A DNA stretch of 64,000 nucleotides from contig CM066992.1 in assembly GCA_033977485.1 (NCBI GenBank), positions 102,126,140 to 102,190,139 of the forward strand, read 5' to 3'. The translations under genes and the position numbers were made by a program. The DNA comes from Hydrangea macrophylla (taxonomy: Eukaryota; Streptophyta; Magnoliopsida; Cornales; Hydrangeaceae). Below the pieces are notes generated by a model. It was given only the letters and a program-made list of their open reading frames with translations. It was not told the DNA's origin and ran no database searches. Positions 55,378 through 64,000 of this stretch are shown here, in pieces; the first letter of the stretch is position 1; each line of letters begins with the position of its first letter.

Positions 55378-57465
55378 ATGTCTGGATCTGCATTTAGTCC
55401 ACTTGCCACCATACACACTCAAAACAAGTTAACTGGAAACAACTACACTGAATGGAAACGTAACCTTGACATCGTGTTAACTGCGGAGGATCACATATAT
55501 GTCCTCACCACCCCATGCCCCGAAGAACCCGCGGCAAATGCTTCGGCAGCTGCCAGACGCGAGTTCGACAAATGGAAGAAGTCGAATGGAATGGCTCGTT
55601 GCTATATTCTGGCCTCAATGGCTGGTGTATTGCAATACCAATTCCAATCGAATGATTCTGCCAGTGACATTATCACATCCCTGAAAAAGATGTTTGGGGA
55701 GCATGGCAGGCCTGCCAGACAGGTAGCCATACAAAAGATAATGAGTGCAAAGATGTCGGAAGGGACTCCAGTCAAGGAACATGTTTTAAAAATGATTGGT
55801 TATTTAAACGAGCTGGAGACCCTAGGTGCCAACATCGATGCACAGACCCAAGTTGATATGATCCTTAATTCGCTGTCGCCTTCATTCGCTCAATTTAAAC
55901 TTAACTATAATATGAATCAAATGAATTTTTCAATGAGCGAATTGATGAGTTCTCTTTTGGCAGCGGAAGGGGTGATCAAACCTGGGGTCAACGTTTTGAA
56001 CGTTGAGAAAAGCGCTTCCTCCTCCCGATCTGTGCCGAAAGGAAAGAAAGGGAAGAAGAAAGCTAGCACTGGTGGTTCAAGTGTTGGACCAGTCCCTAAG
56101 ATTGCAAAATCTAAGGGAAAAGGTAAGGGCAAAGGGAAGGTGGGTGGCCAAGGCAAAGGAAAGTGTTTCCAATGCGGTGAGAAGGGCCACTGGAAGAGGA
56201 AATGTCCAGAATTCTTAGCTACAAGAGTTCAAGGTATGATTGAATCACATGTGATTGAAGTAAGTTTTATAACGGATACTTCAAACACTTGGTGCATTGA
56301 TTCTGGTGCGACTAACCATATCTGTAATTCATTGCAGGGGTTCAGATCAACCAGGAGGTGCAGTGATGGGGAAATCGTACTTACTCTAGGTTCTAGCGCA
56401 ACCGTTTCTGCGGTTGCTATAGGAGTCGTAGTTTTAGAATTTCTAGACAATAAAATTTTGATTTTATCAGATGTACTTTACGTCCCTTCAATGAGACGTA
56501 ATTTAATTTCAGTTTCTAATTTATCGAATAATGGTTATTCTTTTCATTTTGGAACTGAAGTTGTGATTAAAAGAAATAGTTCTTTTATATGTTCTGGTGT
56601 TAAATCAAATGGTTTGTATGTGATTACTCCCAATATTTCTAAAGACTCTTGCATGGAACTTAATAACTCAGTGGTTAATATACCATCTAAAAGAAAGAGA
56701 CCTTCCACTAATCCAACAAGGTTTTGGCAGATGAGGCTTGGACATATCAATCTAAATAGGATTGGCAGACTAGTCAAAGAAGGGATCTTAGGCGATTTGG
56801 TTCTCGAACCAATGGAAGTCTGTGAGTCTTGTTTAGAGGGTAAGGTGACCAAAAGGCCCTTTCCCGCAAAGGGCAATAGGAACAATGCATTGTTGGAATT
56901 AGTTCATACTGATGTGTGTAGACCAATAAATATTAGAGCAAGGGGTGGTTATGAGTATTTCATAACATTTACCGATGACCACTGTAGGTATGGATATATG
57001 TACCTAATGCAGCACAAGTCTGAAGCCTTTGAAAAGTTCAAAGAGTTTAGGGATGAAGTGGAGAAGCAATTGGGCACACATATCAAGGCCATTCGATCTG
57101 ATCGAGGTGGCGAGTACCTCTCTAATGAGTTTATTGATCACCTCGTACAGAATGGGATTCTGTCACAGTTGACTGCACCTGGTACGCCTCAGCAGAACGG
57201 TGTAGCGGAGAGAAGGAATTGGACTCTTTTAGACATGACTAGGTCGATGATGAGTTACTCGGAGTTGCCATTATTCCTTTGGGGTTATGCTTTGGAAACC
57301 GCTGCGTACATACTAAATCTAGTACCAAGCAAATCTGTTCCCAGGACACCACGAGAGATGTGGATTGGGCGCAAGCCTTCTTTGCAACATCTCTGGATAT
57401 GGGGGTGTCCGGCACATGTGCTGAAAGGAAAGATGAGCAAGTTGGATTCTAGATCGGAAGTATGA
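55378..57465 (+). CDS. gag-pol: Copia gag-protease-integrase, ending at an internal stop
   Basis: 695 codons before a TGA at 57463-57465. Gag ([20 protein letters not shown], then [17 protein letters not shown]) includes the UBN2-type core and a CCHC zinc knuckle, [14 protein letters not shown], starting at residue 263. The aspartic protease has [12 protein letters not shown] with the catalytic Asp at residue 308. The pre-integrase finger ([17 protein letters not shown] with CESCLEGK) and integrase core follow ([49 protein letters not shown]). All key residues are present. The stop falls between DSRSEV and YFVGYPKGTYG, where related elements have a Cys codon (from memory), so a single substitution explains it. 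Programmed readthrough is unlikely at this site in plant copia elements. Confidence 0.94.
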   Translation: MSGSAFSPLATIHTQNKLTGNNYTEWKRNLDIVLTAEDHIYVLTTPCPEEPAANASAAARREFDKWKKSNGMARCYILASMAGVLQYQFQSNDSASDIITSLKKMFGEHGRPARQVAIQKIMSAKMSEGTPVKEHVLKMIGYLNELETLGANIDAQTQVDMILNSLSPSFAQFKLNYNMNQMNFSMSELMSSLLAAEGVIKPGVNVLNVEKSASSSRSVPKGKKGKKKASTGGSSVGPVPKIAKSKGKGKGKGKVGGQGKGKCFQCGEKGHWKRKCPEFLATRVQGMIESHVIEVSFITDTSNTWCIDSGATNHICNSLQGFRSTRRCSDGEIVLTLGSSATVSAVAIGVVVLEFLDNKILILSDVLYVPSMRRNLISVSNLSNNGYSFHFGTEVVIKRNSSFICSGVKSNGLYVITPNISKDSCMELNNSVVNIPSKRKRPSTNPTRFWQMRLGHINLNRIGRLVKEGILGDLVLEPMEVCESCLEGKVTKRPFPAKGNRNNALLELVHTDVCRPINIRARGGYEYFITFTDDHCRYGYMYLMQHKSEAFEKFKEFRDEVEKQLGTHIKAIRSDRGGEYLSNEFIDHLVQNGILSQLTAPGTPQQNGVAERRNWTLLDMTRSMMSYSELPLFLWGYALETAAYILNLVPSKSVPRTPREMWIGRKPSLQHLWIWGCPAHVLKGKMSKLDSRSEV

Positions 57466-59367
57466 TACTTCGTAGGGTATCCAAAGGGTACTTATGGATG
57501 GTATTTTTATGATCCAAGAGAGCAGAAAGTGTTTGTTAGTACGAATGCTATTTTCTTGGAGGATGACTATATCATGAACCATAAACCTAAGGGAAGGATA
57601 GATCTTAGAGAGATAGAAGGAGAGCCCTCAGTCCAACCCGTAGTTGATAACAATATAAATCAAGAAAATACCACTTCTTCACCCATTTCCGCACCGGTAC
57701 CTCGTCGTAGTGGGAGGATTATCAGCCAGCCTGATAGATACATGTTCTTAGGAGAAGTTTTTGAAGCTGTCTCCATAGAATCTGAATCTGATCCTGCTAC
57801 ATACGAAGAGGCAATGACTGATGTTGATTCAGAACATTGGGCTAAAGCTATGAAGGCTGAATTAGAATCTATGGATTCTAATCAGGTCTGGGATCTTGTA
57901 GAACTTCCAGCCAATATTAAACGCATTGGTTGTAAGTGGGTCTACAAGAGGAAAAGAGCATCTGATGGAAAGGTTGAGACCTTTAAGGCTAGGCTTGTAG
58001 CGAAAGGTTATACTCAGAAGGAGGGCATTGACTATGAGGAAACCTTCTCGCCGGTAGCCATGCTCAAGTCCATCAGAATACTCTTATCCATAGCTGCATG
58101 CCTAGATTATGAGATCTGGCAGATGGACGTCAAGACTGCATTCTTGAATGGCAATCTTGAGGAGGACATCTATATGCAACAACCAGAAGGGTTCATAGCT
58201 GGTCGGAAAGGTAACTTGGTATGCAAGCTGCAAAAGTCCATTTATGGGCTTAAGCAGGCATCCAGGAGTTGGAACATCCGATTTGACCAAGCGGTCAAGT
58301 CATTTGGTTTCATACAGAATCTGGATGAACCTTGTGTATACAAGAAGTGTGAAGGGAAAGTGATGGCCTTTCTTGTGCTTTACGTTGACGATATTCTACT
58401 CATTGGGAATGATGTAGCGGCATTGTCAACGGTCAAGGTTTGGCTAGCTAGTACTTTTGATATGAAGGATCTAGGAGAGGCGAGCTATATTCTTGGGATA
58501 AAGCTTTTTCGGGATCGCAAGCGAAAGATAATGGGATTGTCTCAAGCTGGTTATATCGATAAGGTTCTAACTAAGTTTTCAATGGATAATTCGAAGAAAG
58601 GATTGTTACCTTTCAGGCATGGTTTAGCGTTCTCCAAGGACCAGTGTCCAAAGACACAGGAGGAGAGGAATTGCATGATAGGAGTTCCCTATGCTTCAGC
58701 AGTGGGAAGTCTTATGTATGCGATGTTATGCACTAGACCAGATATTTGCTTTACCGTCGGCATGGTTAGCAGATATCAGTCGAATCCAGGTCCAAAGCAT
58801 TGGACAGCCGTCAAGCACATTCTTAAGTACTTGAGAAGGACTAAAGATTACATGCTTATGTACGGTGGTAGTGAGTTAATTCCAGTAGGATACACTGACT
58901 CGGACTTTATGTCAGATAAAGATTCGAGGAAGTCGACATCCGGTCATCTCTTTACCTTGGGAGGTGGTGCTGTCAGTTGGAGGAGCATTAAGCAGAAATG
59001 CATTGCAGACTCAACTACAGAAGCTGAGTATGTGGCTGCTTGTGAAGCCGCAAAGGAAGCTGTTTGGCTCAAGAAGTTCCTTATGGAGCTCGAGGTGGTA
59101 CCAGCGTCGCTGTCACCTATTACGCTTTATTGTGATAATAGTGGGGCAGTGGCTCAGTCCAAGGAGCCAAGGAACCACGGAAAGGGAAAGCACGTAGAGC
59201 GGAAATATCATCTTATCCGAGATATTGTTCAACGTGGAGATGTGACTGTTACCAAGATTGCCACTGCTGACAATCTTGCTGATCCGTTTACAAAGGCCTT
59301 GCCACAGAAGGTCTTTGATCGTCATCTAGATAGTCTAGGTCTCAGATGTAATCCTGTATGGTTATGA
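57466..59367 (+). CDS. pol: Copia reverse transcriptase-RNase H, after the internal stop
   Basis: The same frame continues open for 633 codons after the TGA; the first Met is at 57529. It covers the end of the integrase region (YFVGYPKGTYGWYFYDPREQ), then RT with WVYKRKRASDGKVETFKARL, QMDVKTAFLNGNLEEDIYM and the catalytic YVDDILLIGND at 58381. RNase H follows (GYTDSDFMSDKDSRKSTSGH; TTEAEYVAACEAAKEAVW) and the frame ends at ADNLADPFTKALPQ with a terminal TGA at 59365-59367. No other inactivating change was noticed. It would normally be made only as part of the polyprotein, so this copy is probably unable to make RT unless the stop is read through. Confidence 0.94.
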   Translation, partial: YFVGYPKGTYGWYFYDPREQKVFVSTNAIFLEDDYIMNHKPKGRIDLREIEGEPSVQPVVDNNINQENTTSSPISAPVPRRSGRIISQPDRYMFLGEVFEAVSIESESDPATYEEAMTDVDSEHWAKAMKAELESMDSNQVWDLVELPANIKRIGCKWVYKRKRASDGKVETFKARLVAKGYTQKEGIDYEETFSPVAMLKSIRILLSIAACLDYEIWQMDVKTAFLNGNLEEDIYMQQPEGFIAGRKGNLVCKLQKSIYGLKQASRSWNIRFDQAVKSFGFIQNLDEPCVYKKCEGKVMAFLVLYVDDILLIGNDVAALSTVKVWLASTFDMKDLGEASYILGIKLFRDRKRKIMGLSQAGYIDKVLTKFSMDNSKKGLLPFRHGLAFSKDQCPKTQEERNCMIGVPYASAVGSLMYAMLCTRPDICFTVGMVSRYQSNPGPKHWTAVKHILKYLRRTKDYMLMYGGSELIPVGYTDSDFMSDKDSRKSTSGHLFTLGGGAVSWRSIKQKCIADSTTEAEYVAACEAAKEAVWLKKFLMELEVVPASLSPITLYCDNSGAVAQSKEPRNHGKGKHVERKYHLIRDIVQRGDVTVTKIATADNLADPFTKALPQKVFDRHLDSLGLRCNPVWL

Positions 59368-59370
59368 GTG

Positions 59371-59382
59371 CAAGTGGGAGTT
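59371..59382 (+). promoter_or_regulatory. Polypurine tract of the copia element
   Basis: CAAGTGGGAGTT lies directly before the 3' LTR start TGTTGGG; the AAGTGGGAG core is typical of copia elements. Confidence 0.85.
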
Positions 59383-60885
59383 TGTTGGGTTTGTGCCCTC
59401 AAACCATTACTATATGTATTAGACATTAGCATTTTAATATATGGATATCAGCTTTACATTTTATGATGTATGTTTCTTTCATGAGATGATTGTTTAATCC
59501 ATAAGTATCATAGAAAGTATTTCGTGTGTGTATGAGATACATACAATGAGATACGAATTACTATTCTTTGATACTTACTTAAAGCTTGTCACAGTCGATG
59601 ATGAGACTGGATATCTCATCAGGTATACACTGTAGCATCATTAACTACCATTGGATGGAGTGATAAATCTCAATCACTAGAGTGTGACTCTTGGTTAGTA
59701 TGCTAGTGCTTATAGTGCATTGACGGACCTGGGTTTCCTATTGACGCACAAGGCTGTCAATCAGTCGATAGGAACTCATAACTTGTGTAAGGTACGTGTT
59801 CTCAATCTTGAGACGATTATGAACACAGACTGTGAATATGACTGCTTTGACTTACCAATCAGTGAGGTCTGTAGAAGATCAACACCTGGGTATCTTGGGT
59901 ATATCATATTCATAGGGTTGTGAACATATATTGTCAAGACAGAATCTACCTTCTGTTTCAGAGTAAGCATTCCCTTGAGAATGTCACCAAGTCGATTACT
60001 GAGTACTGCAGTCTTGTTGATAAGAGTTATCAACATGTTTGGTAATCATGAGAGGTGAATGGGACTCAAGGAATTCAAGAAGTAATCATGATTCAGGTTG
60101 ACAGTAACAGTTATCCGACTACCTGAATATGATTACGAATGCTGACGGTAGAGGGACATTAGTACAACATACAAGTCTAGTTATCGCTTCGGATATGTTC
60201 TTTTGCGTTGGAGTTCAGTTGTCGTTTTATAGTGGAGTAAACGTTAACTGATCAGTCGATTAATTTGCTGATCAAAGAGTTTGGTCATGGGAGTTGATCA
60301 ACTGATCTGAGCCAACAATAAAGAGCCTAGGAGGTCCCACTCTTAGCTCCGCTAGGATGCTTGGAAAGGCAAATGAGGATGATGTCAAGACAGGTTCGAT
60401 CGATCGAAGTTGTCTCGATCGATTGAAGTCTAGACCGGTTCGATCAATTGAAGATGGCTCGATCGATCGAATGTTCGATCGATCGAAGCCACTTCGATCG
60501 CTCGAGAGCTAGGTCGGTTCTGGGAATCTATAAATAGAGCAACTGCGTTCTGAAAAAGTTGTTCGTCGTTTTTATACGTAAAAGCTGCAGAAACTGTTTA
60601 GGTTTCCCAAAACCTTCCAATCCTCTCCATTAGGGTTCCCACCAACCCTAGTCCTTCCTGCGAGCATCCATAGGAGTCATAAGAGTGAAGGCCATCTAGT
60701 GGAGGCTGCTGGAAGTTGAAGATTTCAGAATTGGGTTCAAGACACTAAGGTATAAACTCTTGTCCCCTCTTGTACGCATCTATGGAATTGACGAGTAGTA
60801 AATCCTAGGCTACCAAATAAGTTTTATAACTTGACTTTTCCGCTGCGCGTTTAAACTTAGAACTTAAACCGTTTTTTTTCCAACA
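59383..60885 (+). repeat. 3' LTR of the copia element
   Basis: 1,503 bp. It has a 4-bp insertion near 59579 (TACTTACTTAAAGC against TACTTAAAGC) and scattered substitutions relative to the 5' LTR, mostly transitions. Ends TTTTTTCCAACA. Confidence 0.95.
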
Positions 60886-62813
60886 GTGCTCATATTCTCA
60901 ATTTAATAGTTCAAGAGGGATTGAAAGAAATTGATGAGTCTGTAGGAAAGATTCGGGAGTGCGTTAAGTATGTTAAAGGGTCACAAGTAAGGAAGCAAAA
61001 ATTCTTGGAATGTGTTGCACAAGTTTCTTTGAATTGCAACAAGGCCTTTGCGACAAGATGTTCTTACAAGATGGAACTCAACATATCTTATGCTTGAAAG
61101 CACACTTTACTATCGTCGTGCTTTTTGCCATTTGCAACTAAGTGACTCTAACTTCAAACATTGTCCAACTCAGGATGAGTGGGTTAAAGTGGAAAAGATT
61201 CACAAGTTTTTGCGACTTTTCTATGAGATCACTTGCATATTTTTAGGAGTGAAGTATCCCACGGCAAGTTTATATTTTTCTCACGTTTTCAAGGTTCAGT
61301 TAAGTTTGTCTACAGAAATGCACAGTCTAGACGACTTTATGTCTAGAATGGCAAGTAGAATGTTTACTGAGTTTGCGAAGTATTGGTCACAATTTAGCTA
61401 TAGTTGTGATATTTGATCCTCGTTATAAAATCCAATTTGTGGAATATTGTTACAAGACCCTTTATGGTGACGGACCTAATGGTTCTAATGAGTGCATTCG
61501 TGTTCGTGAAAATTTATTCTCACTCTTTGATGAGTACATATCCAAAGCTTCTAAAGGGGCTTCAAGCTCATCGAATTCTAAGGGCATTAGTGAGGATGAT
61601 GCTTTTCGTGATGATCTTGAGAAAAGTGATTTTTTCAAGGTACGATGAAAAATAAAAATAATGTTTTAAGTTTATCGTTATTTGCTTTATTTTCTTTTTC
61701 TTTATTACCACATTACGATTTTGATGTATATGAGAGTTCATAATATGTTACTAGTGCTCAAAAAATCCAATTGGAATTATACATAGATGAACCGAGGCTT
61801 AAAAGAGATGAAAAGATCGATGTTCTTGCCTATTGGAGAGCTAATCAATTTCGATATCCTGAACTTTCTCAAATGGCGCGCGATATATTGAGCATTCCTA
61901 TTTCAACGGTTGCATCTGAGTCTGCCTTTAGTATTGGTGGGCGAGTTCTTGATCAATATCGTAGTGCTTTAAAGCCTGAAGTTGTAGAGGCTTTAGTTTG
62001 CACAAGGGATTGGTTGTATGGAAGGACAGGTAATAAATATGAATTATTGATAATAACTTGGCAAGTGACAACACAAATGCTTTATAAAGAACTAACTATA
62101 ATTTCTTTGACTTTCTCTTTGTCATTTAGAAAATGAACAAGTGACATTAGATGAGCTTACTGAAGATGTGATGAAGATGAACTTGATCAACAAAGACGAG
62201 GATCAATTAGAATATGGGAGTTCAAATACAACTGTTAACTTTGATTCTTAATGGATGGTAAGTGAAGAAATTTTTTTATACAACTAGTAAAAACTATATT
62301 TCTTCTTATTCATTTTGTTTGGATGTGCTTGGGTGTTAAGTTTATAATAGTTGGATATTGTTATATTTGTAGTATTTTGGTATTTAAGATGATATGTAAT
62401 ATGTGTTAATAATTGACACATTTGATGAGAAGACTTGTTTGTGTTCTTAGTAGGGGTTGTAAGCTTTTTTTGAATAACCAAACCGAGCTAGTCGGTCGGT
62501 TTTCTTAAAATTACCTACAATGAAAAAACCGATCTGACTGCCCAAATTGGCAAAATCGACCAAAAGGCGAAAAAATAGACCGAACCGACCACTTCGGTTG
62601 GTTTTCAAAACATGGAAAAAATCAAAAATAAAAAAACCGAACCGATGACACCCCTACACGGATTAGACGGATTAAACGGGTGACCCGTTTATGACCCGGC
62701 ACGATTATGACCCGACACGATTATGACACGTTAAAAATGATACGATTATGACCCGACACGATAATGATCCGACACGATTATGACCCGACCCGACTGCCAC
62801 CCATAGCTAAAAC

Positions 62814-63414
62814 ACCCTTGATATATATGGCCCTTTATATAATAATAAAAACCAAAAATCTTCTTCTGCTATCTAATTTATGGGTCTTCCCGTGTCATGC
62901 ATACACTACTGGTTAGTACCGCACATTTAGAATTTGGGTATTTTATTATTATCATCAAAGGTCATTTATTGCCCAATTAGCCTTAAAAGTAACGAGTGAA
63001 ACCCAAAATTTCCAAAAGATGACACTTTCATATCTACCTATTCAATCCTCCAATTCTCCAAATGGAGGTGAGATACGAACATATATACCTATCTATTAAG
63101 CATAGAATTTTCCGTGATTCATATACCAATATTATATGCATGTCACACAGTCACACACTAGTCCTCGTTAATATGACTCTAGCTTAATTAGAATAACTCA
63201 TGGTCACATGCTCCAATCCAACCTTTGTGGATGAGAGGCGAGGTGGGATCAATAAAAAAAGATATGAGTATATCCCCATAAACAGTTGCATAGTCAGCAC
63301 AGTACGGTAACAATGATTCAATGGATAAGCATATCTAAAAATAATTTGGGCCCACAAAGGCCACAAACGATATCCACTATAGTCTATATGTGAGCAAATT
63401 CTTAAATCTCTTTC
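62814..63414. other. Intergenic DNA upstream of the DnaJ-like gene
   Basis: AT-rich and probably includes promoter sequence for the gene at 63493. Short minus-strand ORFs (63184-63465) have no recognised domain. Confidence 0.4.
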
Positions 63415-63424
63415 TATATAAATA
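63415..63424 (+). promoter_or_regulatory. TATA box of the DnaJ-like gene
   Basis: TATATAAATA preceded by TTTC, 69 bp upstream of the chosen ATG. Initiation is expected near 63445-63455, which leaves a leader of about 40 nt and excludes the upstream in-frame ATG at 63430. Confidence 0.7.
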
Positions 63425-63492
63425 AGGACATGTATACACACTCCTCTACAACTCACTCCCACCATAACAAACCAAAATTTCGTTGTTCTGAT

Positions 63493-63837
63493 ATGGCTTC
63501 GAGTTCATCATTTTATGAGGTTTTGGGGATTCCGGCGAGCGCCAGCTGTCACGAGATCAAGGCGGCGTATCGTAGACTGGCTAGATCTTGTCACCCTGAT
63601 GTGGTGGCTGTAAATCAAAAAGAATGGTCAGCCAATGAATTTAAAAAAATTCATGTGGCTTACTCAACTCTGGCGGACCCAGATAAAAGAGCTAATTACG
63701 ATCTGAGTTTAAGTAGGCAACGTTGGCGGATTGCCTCGATTTCTACAACGAAACCCAGAATGGAGGCAGCCACGGTGGGGATAAAGTTGGAGTATTCATA
63801 TACCGGCCGGAATTGGGAGACGGATCAGTGTTGGTAG
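63493..63837 (+). CDS. Small J-domain (DnaJ-like) protein, DnaJ11/J20-like
   Basis: 114 aa, intronless. Residues 6-70 form a complete J domain: FYEVLGIPASASCHEIKAAY, RRLARSCHPDVV with the Hsp70-stimulating HPD at residues 34-36, then the helix FKKIHVAYSTLADPDKRANYD. J proteins recruit and activate Hsp70 chaperones. The domain most resembles the short plastid J proteins of the DnaJ11 type, but there is almost no N-terminal extension (MASSSS only), so plastid import is not evident. The C-terminal 44 residues (to TGRNWETDQCW) resemble the tail of that group. An in-frame ATG 21 codons upstream (63430) lies too close to the TATA box to be used. The gene looks intact. Confidence 0.9.
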   Translation: MASSSSFYEVLGIPASASCHEIKAAYRRLARSCHPDVVAVNQKEWSANEFKKIHVAYSTLADPDKRANYDLSLSRQRWRIASISTTKPRMEAATVGIKLEYSYTGRNWETDQCW

Positions 63838-64000
63838 CAGCAATTAGTATTGCAATTTGCTTTCACCTATTAGATATGTAAATTGGTAGTTGGTATGAAT
63901 TACTCTTTTGGTCCCTTAAAAATAGTTTAACTTTTTTTTTTTTTTTTTGAAATGTTTTAAAATTATTATCCACTTTTTAAATGGAGTATCTAATTACTTA
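63838..64000. other. 3' flank of the DnaJ-like gene
   Basis: AT-rich 3'UTR-like DNA with a T-tract (about 63931-63948). Nothing else is recognised before the window ends. Confidence 0.4.

Larger units (their letters stand above)
52180..60885 (+). mobile_element. Full-length Ty1/copia retrotransposon
   Basis: 8,706 bp, with LTRs at 52180-53678 (1,499 bp) and 59383-60885 (1,503 bp) and the exact target duplication GTGCT at 52175-52179 and 60886-60890. It carries an initiator-Met primer site, a 1.7-kb leader, one gag-pol frame and a polypurine tract. By eye the LTRs differ at about 15-20 positions plus a 4-bp indel, roughly 1%. It sits inside the hAT transposase in the same orientation. Confidence 0.96.
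51890..62251 (+). pseudogene. hAT transposase, decayed and split by the copia element
   Basis: The first part (51890-52174) reads DGYLCLTVHFIDEDWVLQKR and, after a stop (TAA near 52018) and frame change, LDNASSNDVFVEIL, the catalytic-Asp region of Ac-like transposases. The copia element interrupts the codons after FHIRCC. Immediately beyond it comes AHILNLIVQEGLKEIDESVG (60889 on), then a frameshift near 61050 and DVLTRWNSTYLMLE. An intron-like gap (GTACGA...TAG, about 61640-61755) precedes LDEP-type sequence and the hAT dimerisation domain: DVLAYWRANQFRYP, then SIPISTVASESAFSIGGRVL. A second small intron (about 62029-62129) precedes the C-terminus, ending TVNFDS at 62249-62251. The N-terminal BED zinc finger is not seen. 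No function is expected. Confidence 0.85.
47743..62805 (+). mobile_element. hAT transposon (Ac-like) with two nested LTR insertions
   Basis: The ends are TAGGTGTGGCAA and, inward from the right, TATGGGTGGCAG. The exact 8-bp target duplication GCTAAAAC (47735-47742 and 62806-62813) is the hAT hallmark. Subterminal zones at both ends are packed with GACCCGACACGATTATGACC-like words (47760-47930 and 62650-62795). Removing the solo LTR at 48132 and the copia element at 52180, each with one target copy, leaves about 3.7 kb, a normal hAT size. A decayed transposase gene is recognisable. Confidence 0.92.

Overview
The window is nuclear DNA of a flowering plant, most likely a eudicot. Evidence: a PLS-class pentatricopeptide repeat (PPR) gene, a plant-type phospholipase C-like gene and a small plastid-type J-protein gene; Ty3/gypsy chromoviruses and a Ty1/copia element primed by initiator tRNA-Met; tRNA-derived SINEs, Tourist-like MITEs and hAT elements; and a nuclear insert of the chloroplast ycf2 gene. 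I cannot name the genus.

Layout. 1-410: end of a CACTA transposon that cuts off a FAR1/Mutator-transposase-like pseudogene (411-2398, minus strand). 3.3-9.6 kb is the host-gene island: a PPR gene (3774-5603), a ycf2 nuclear plastid fragment (about 6875-7098) and a PLC-X-like gene (8049-9005), with two related MITEs. 9.6-12.75 kb is AT-rich intergenic DNA with three palindromic MITEs. 12,752-25,138 is a solo gypsy-type LTR (TSD GGAAT) split by a complete 10,240-bp chromovirus, element 1 (13,624-23,863, TSD ATGAA, LTRs about 2.97 kb). 27,458-28,145 is a solo copia-type LTR, and 28,386-28,730 a SINE with 17-bp TSDs. 29,384-41,478 is a second, older chromovirus of the same family, element 2 (TSD ACCAC), whose RT region is split by another solo-LTR-like insert. 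41.5-47.7 kb holds duplicated segments, a foldback element, a SINE broken by two DNA transposons (one carrying a further MITE), and another SINE. 47,743-62,805 is a hAT transposon (8-bp TSD GCTAAAAC) that received a 2.6-kb solo gypsy LTR (48,132-50,735) and an 8.7-kb Ty1/copia element (52,180-60,885, TSD GTGCT). A DnaJ-like gene (63,493-63,837) follows.

How the parts relate. The intact host genes (PPR, PLC-like, J-protein) look unrelated to each other. The rest is a layered transposon archive in which exact target-site duplications fix the order of events. Element 1 is very young by LTR identity, yet lacks most of gag and the protease active site. The copia polyprotein is open except for one in-frame TGA.

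The hunt found no new defence or metabolic system. The most unusual signal is that at least five LTR types carry dense arrays of short CpG-containing palindromes (CGCGCG/GCTCGCGCGA, CCAGTCGACTGG, GGTCGACC, TCGATCGATCGA). Related chromovirus LTRs also carry rapidly diverging minisatellites. Coordinates and comparisons were made by eye; no searches were run.
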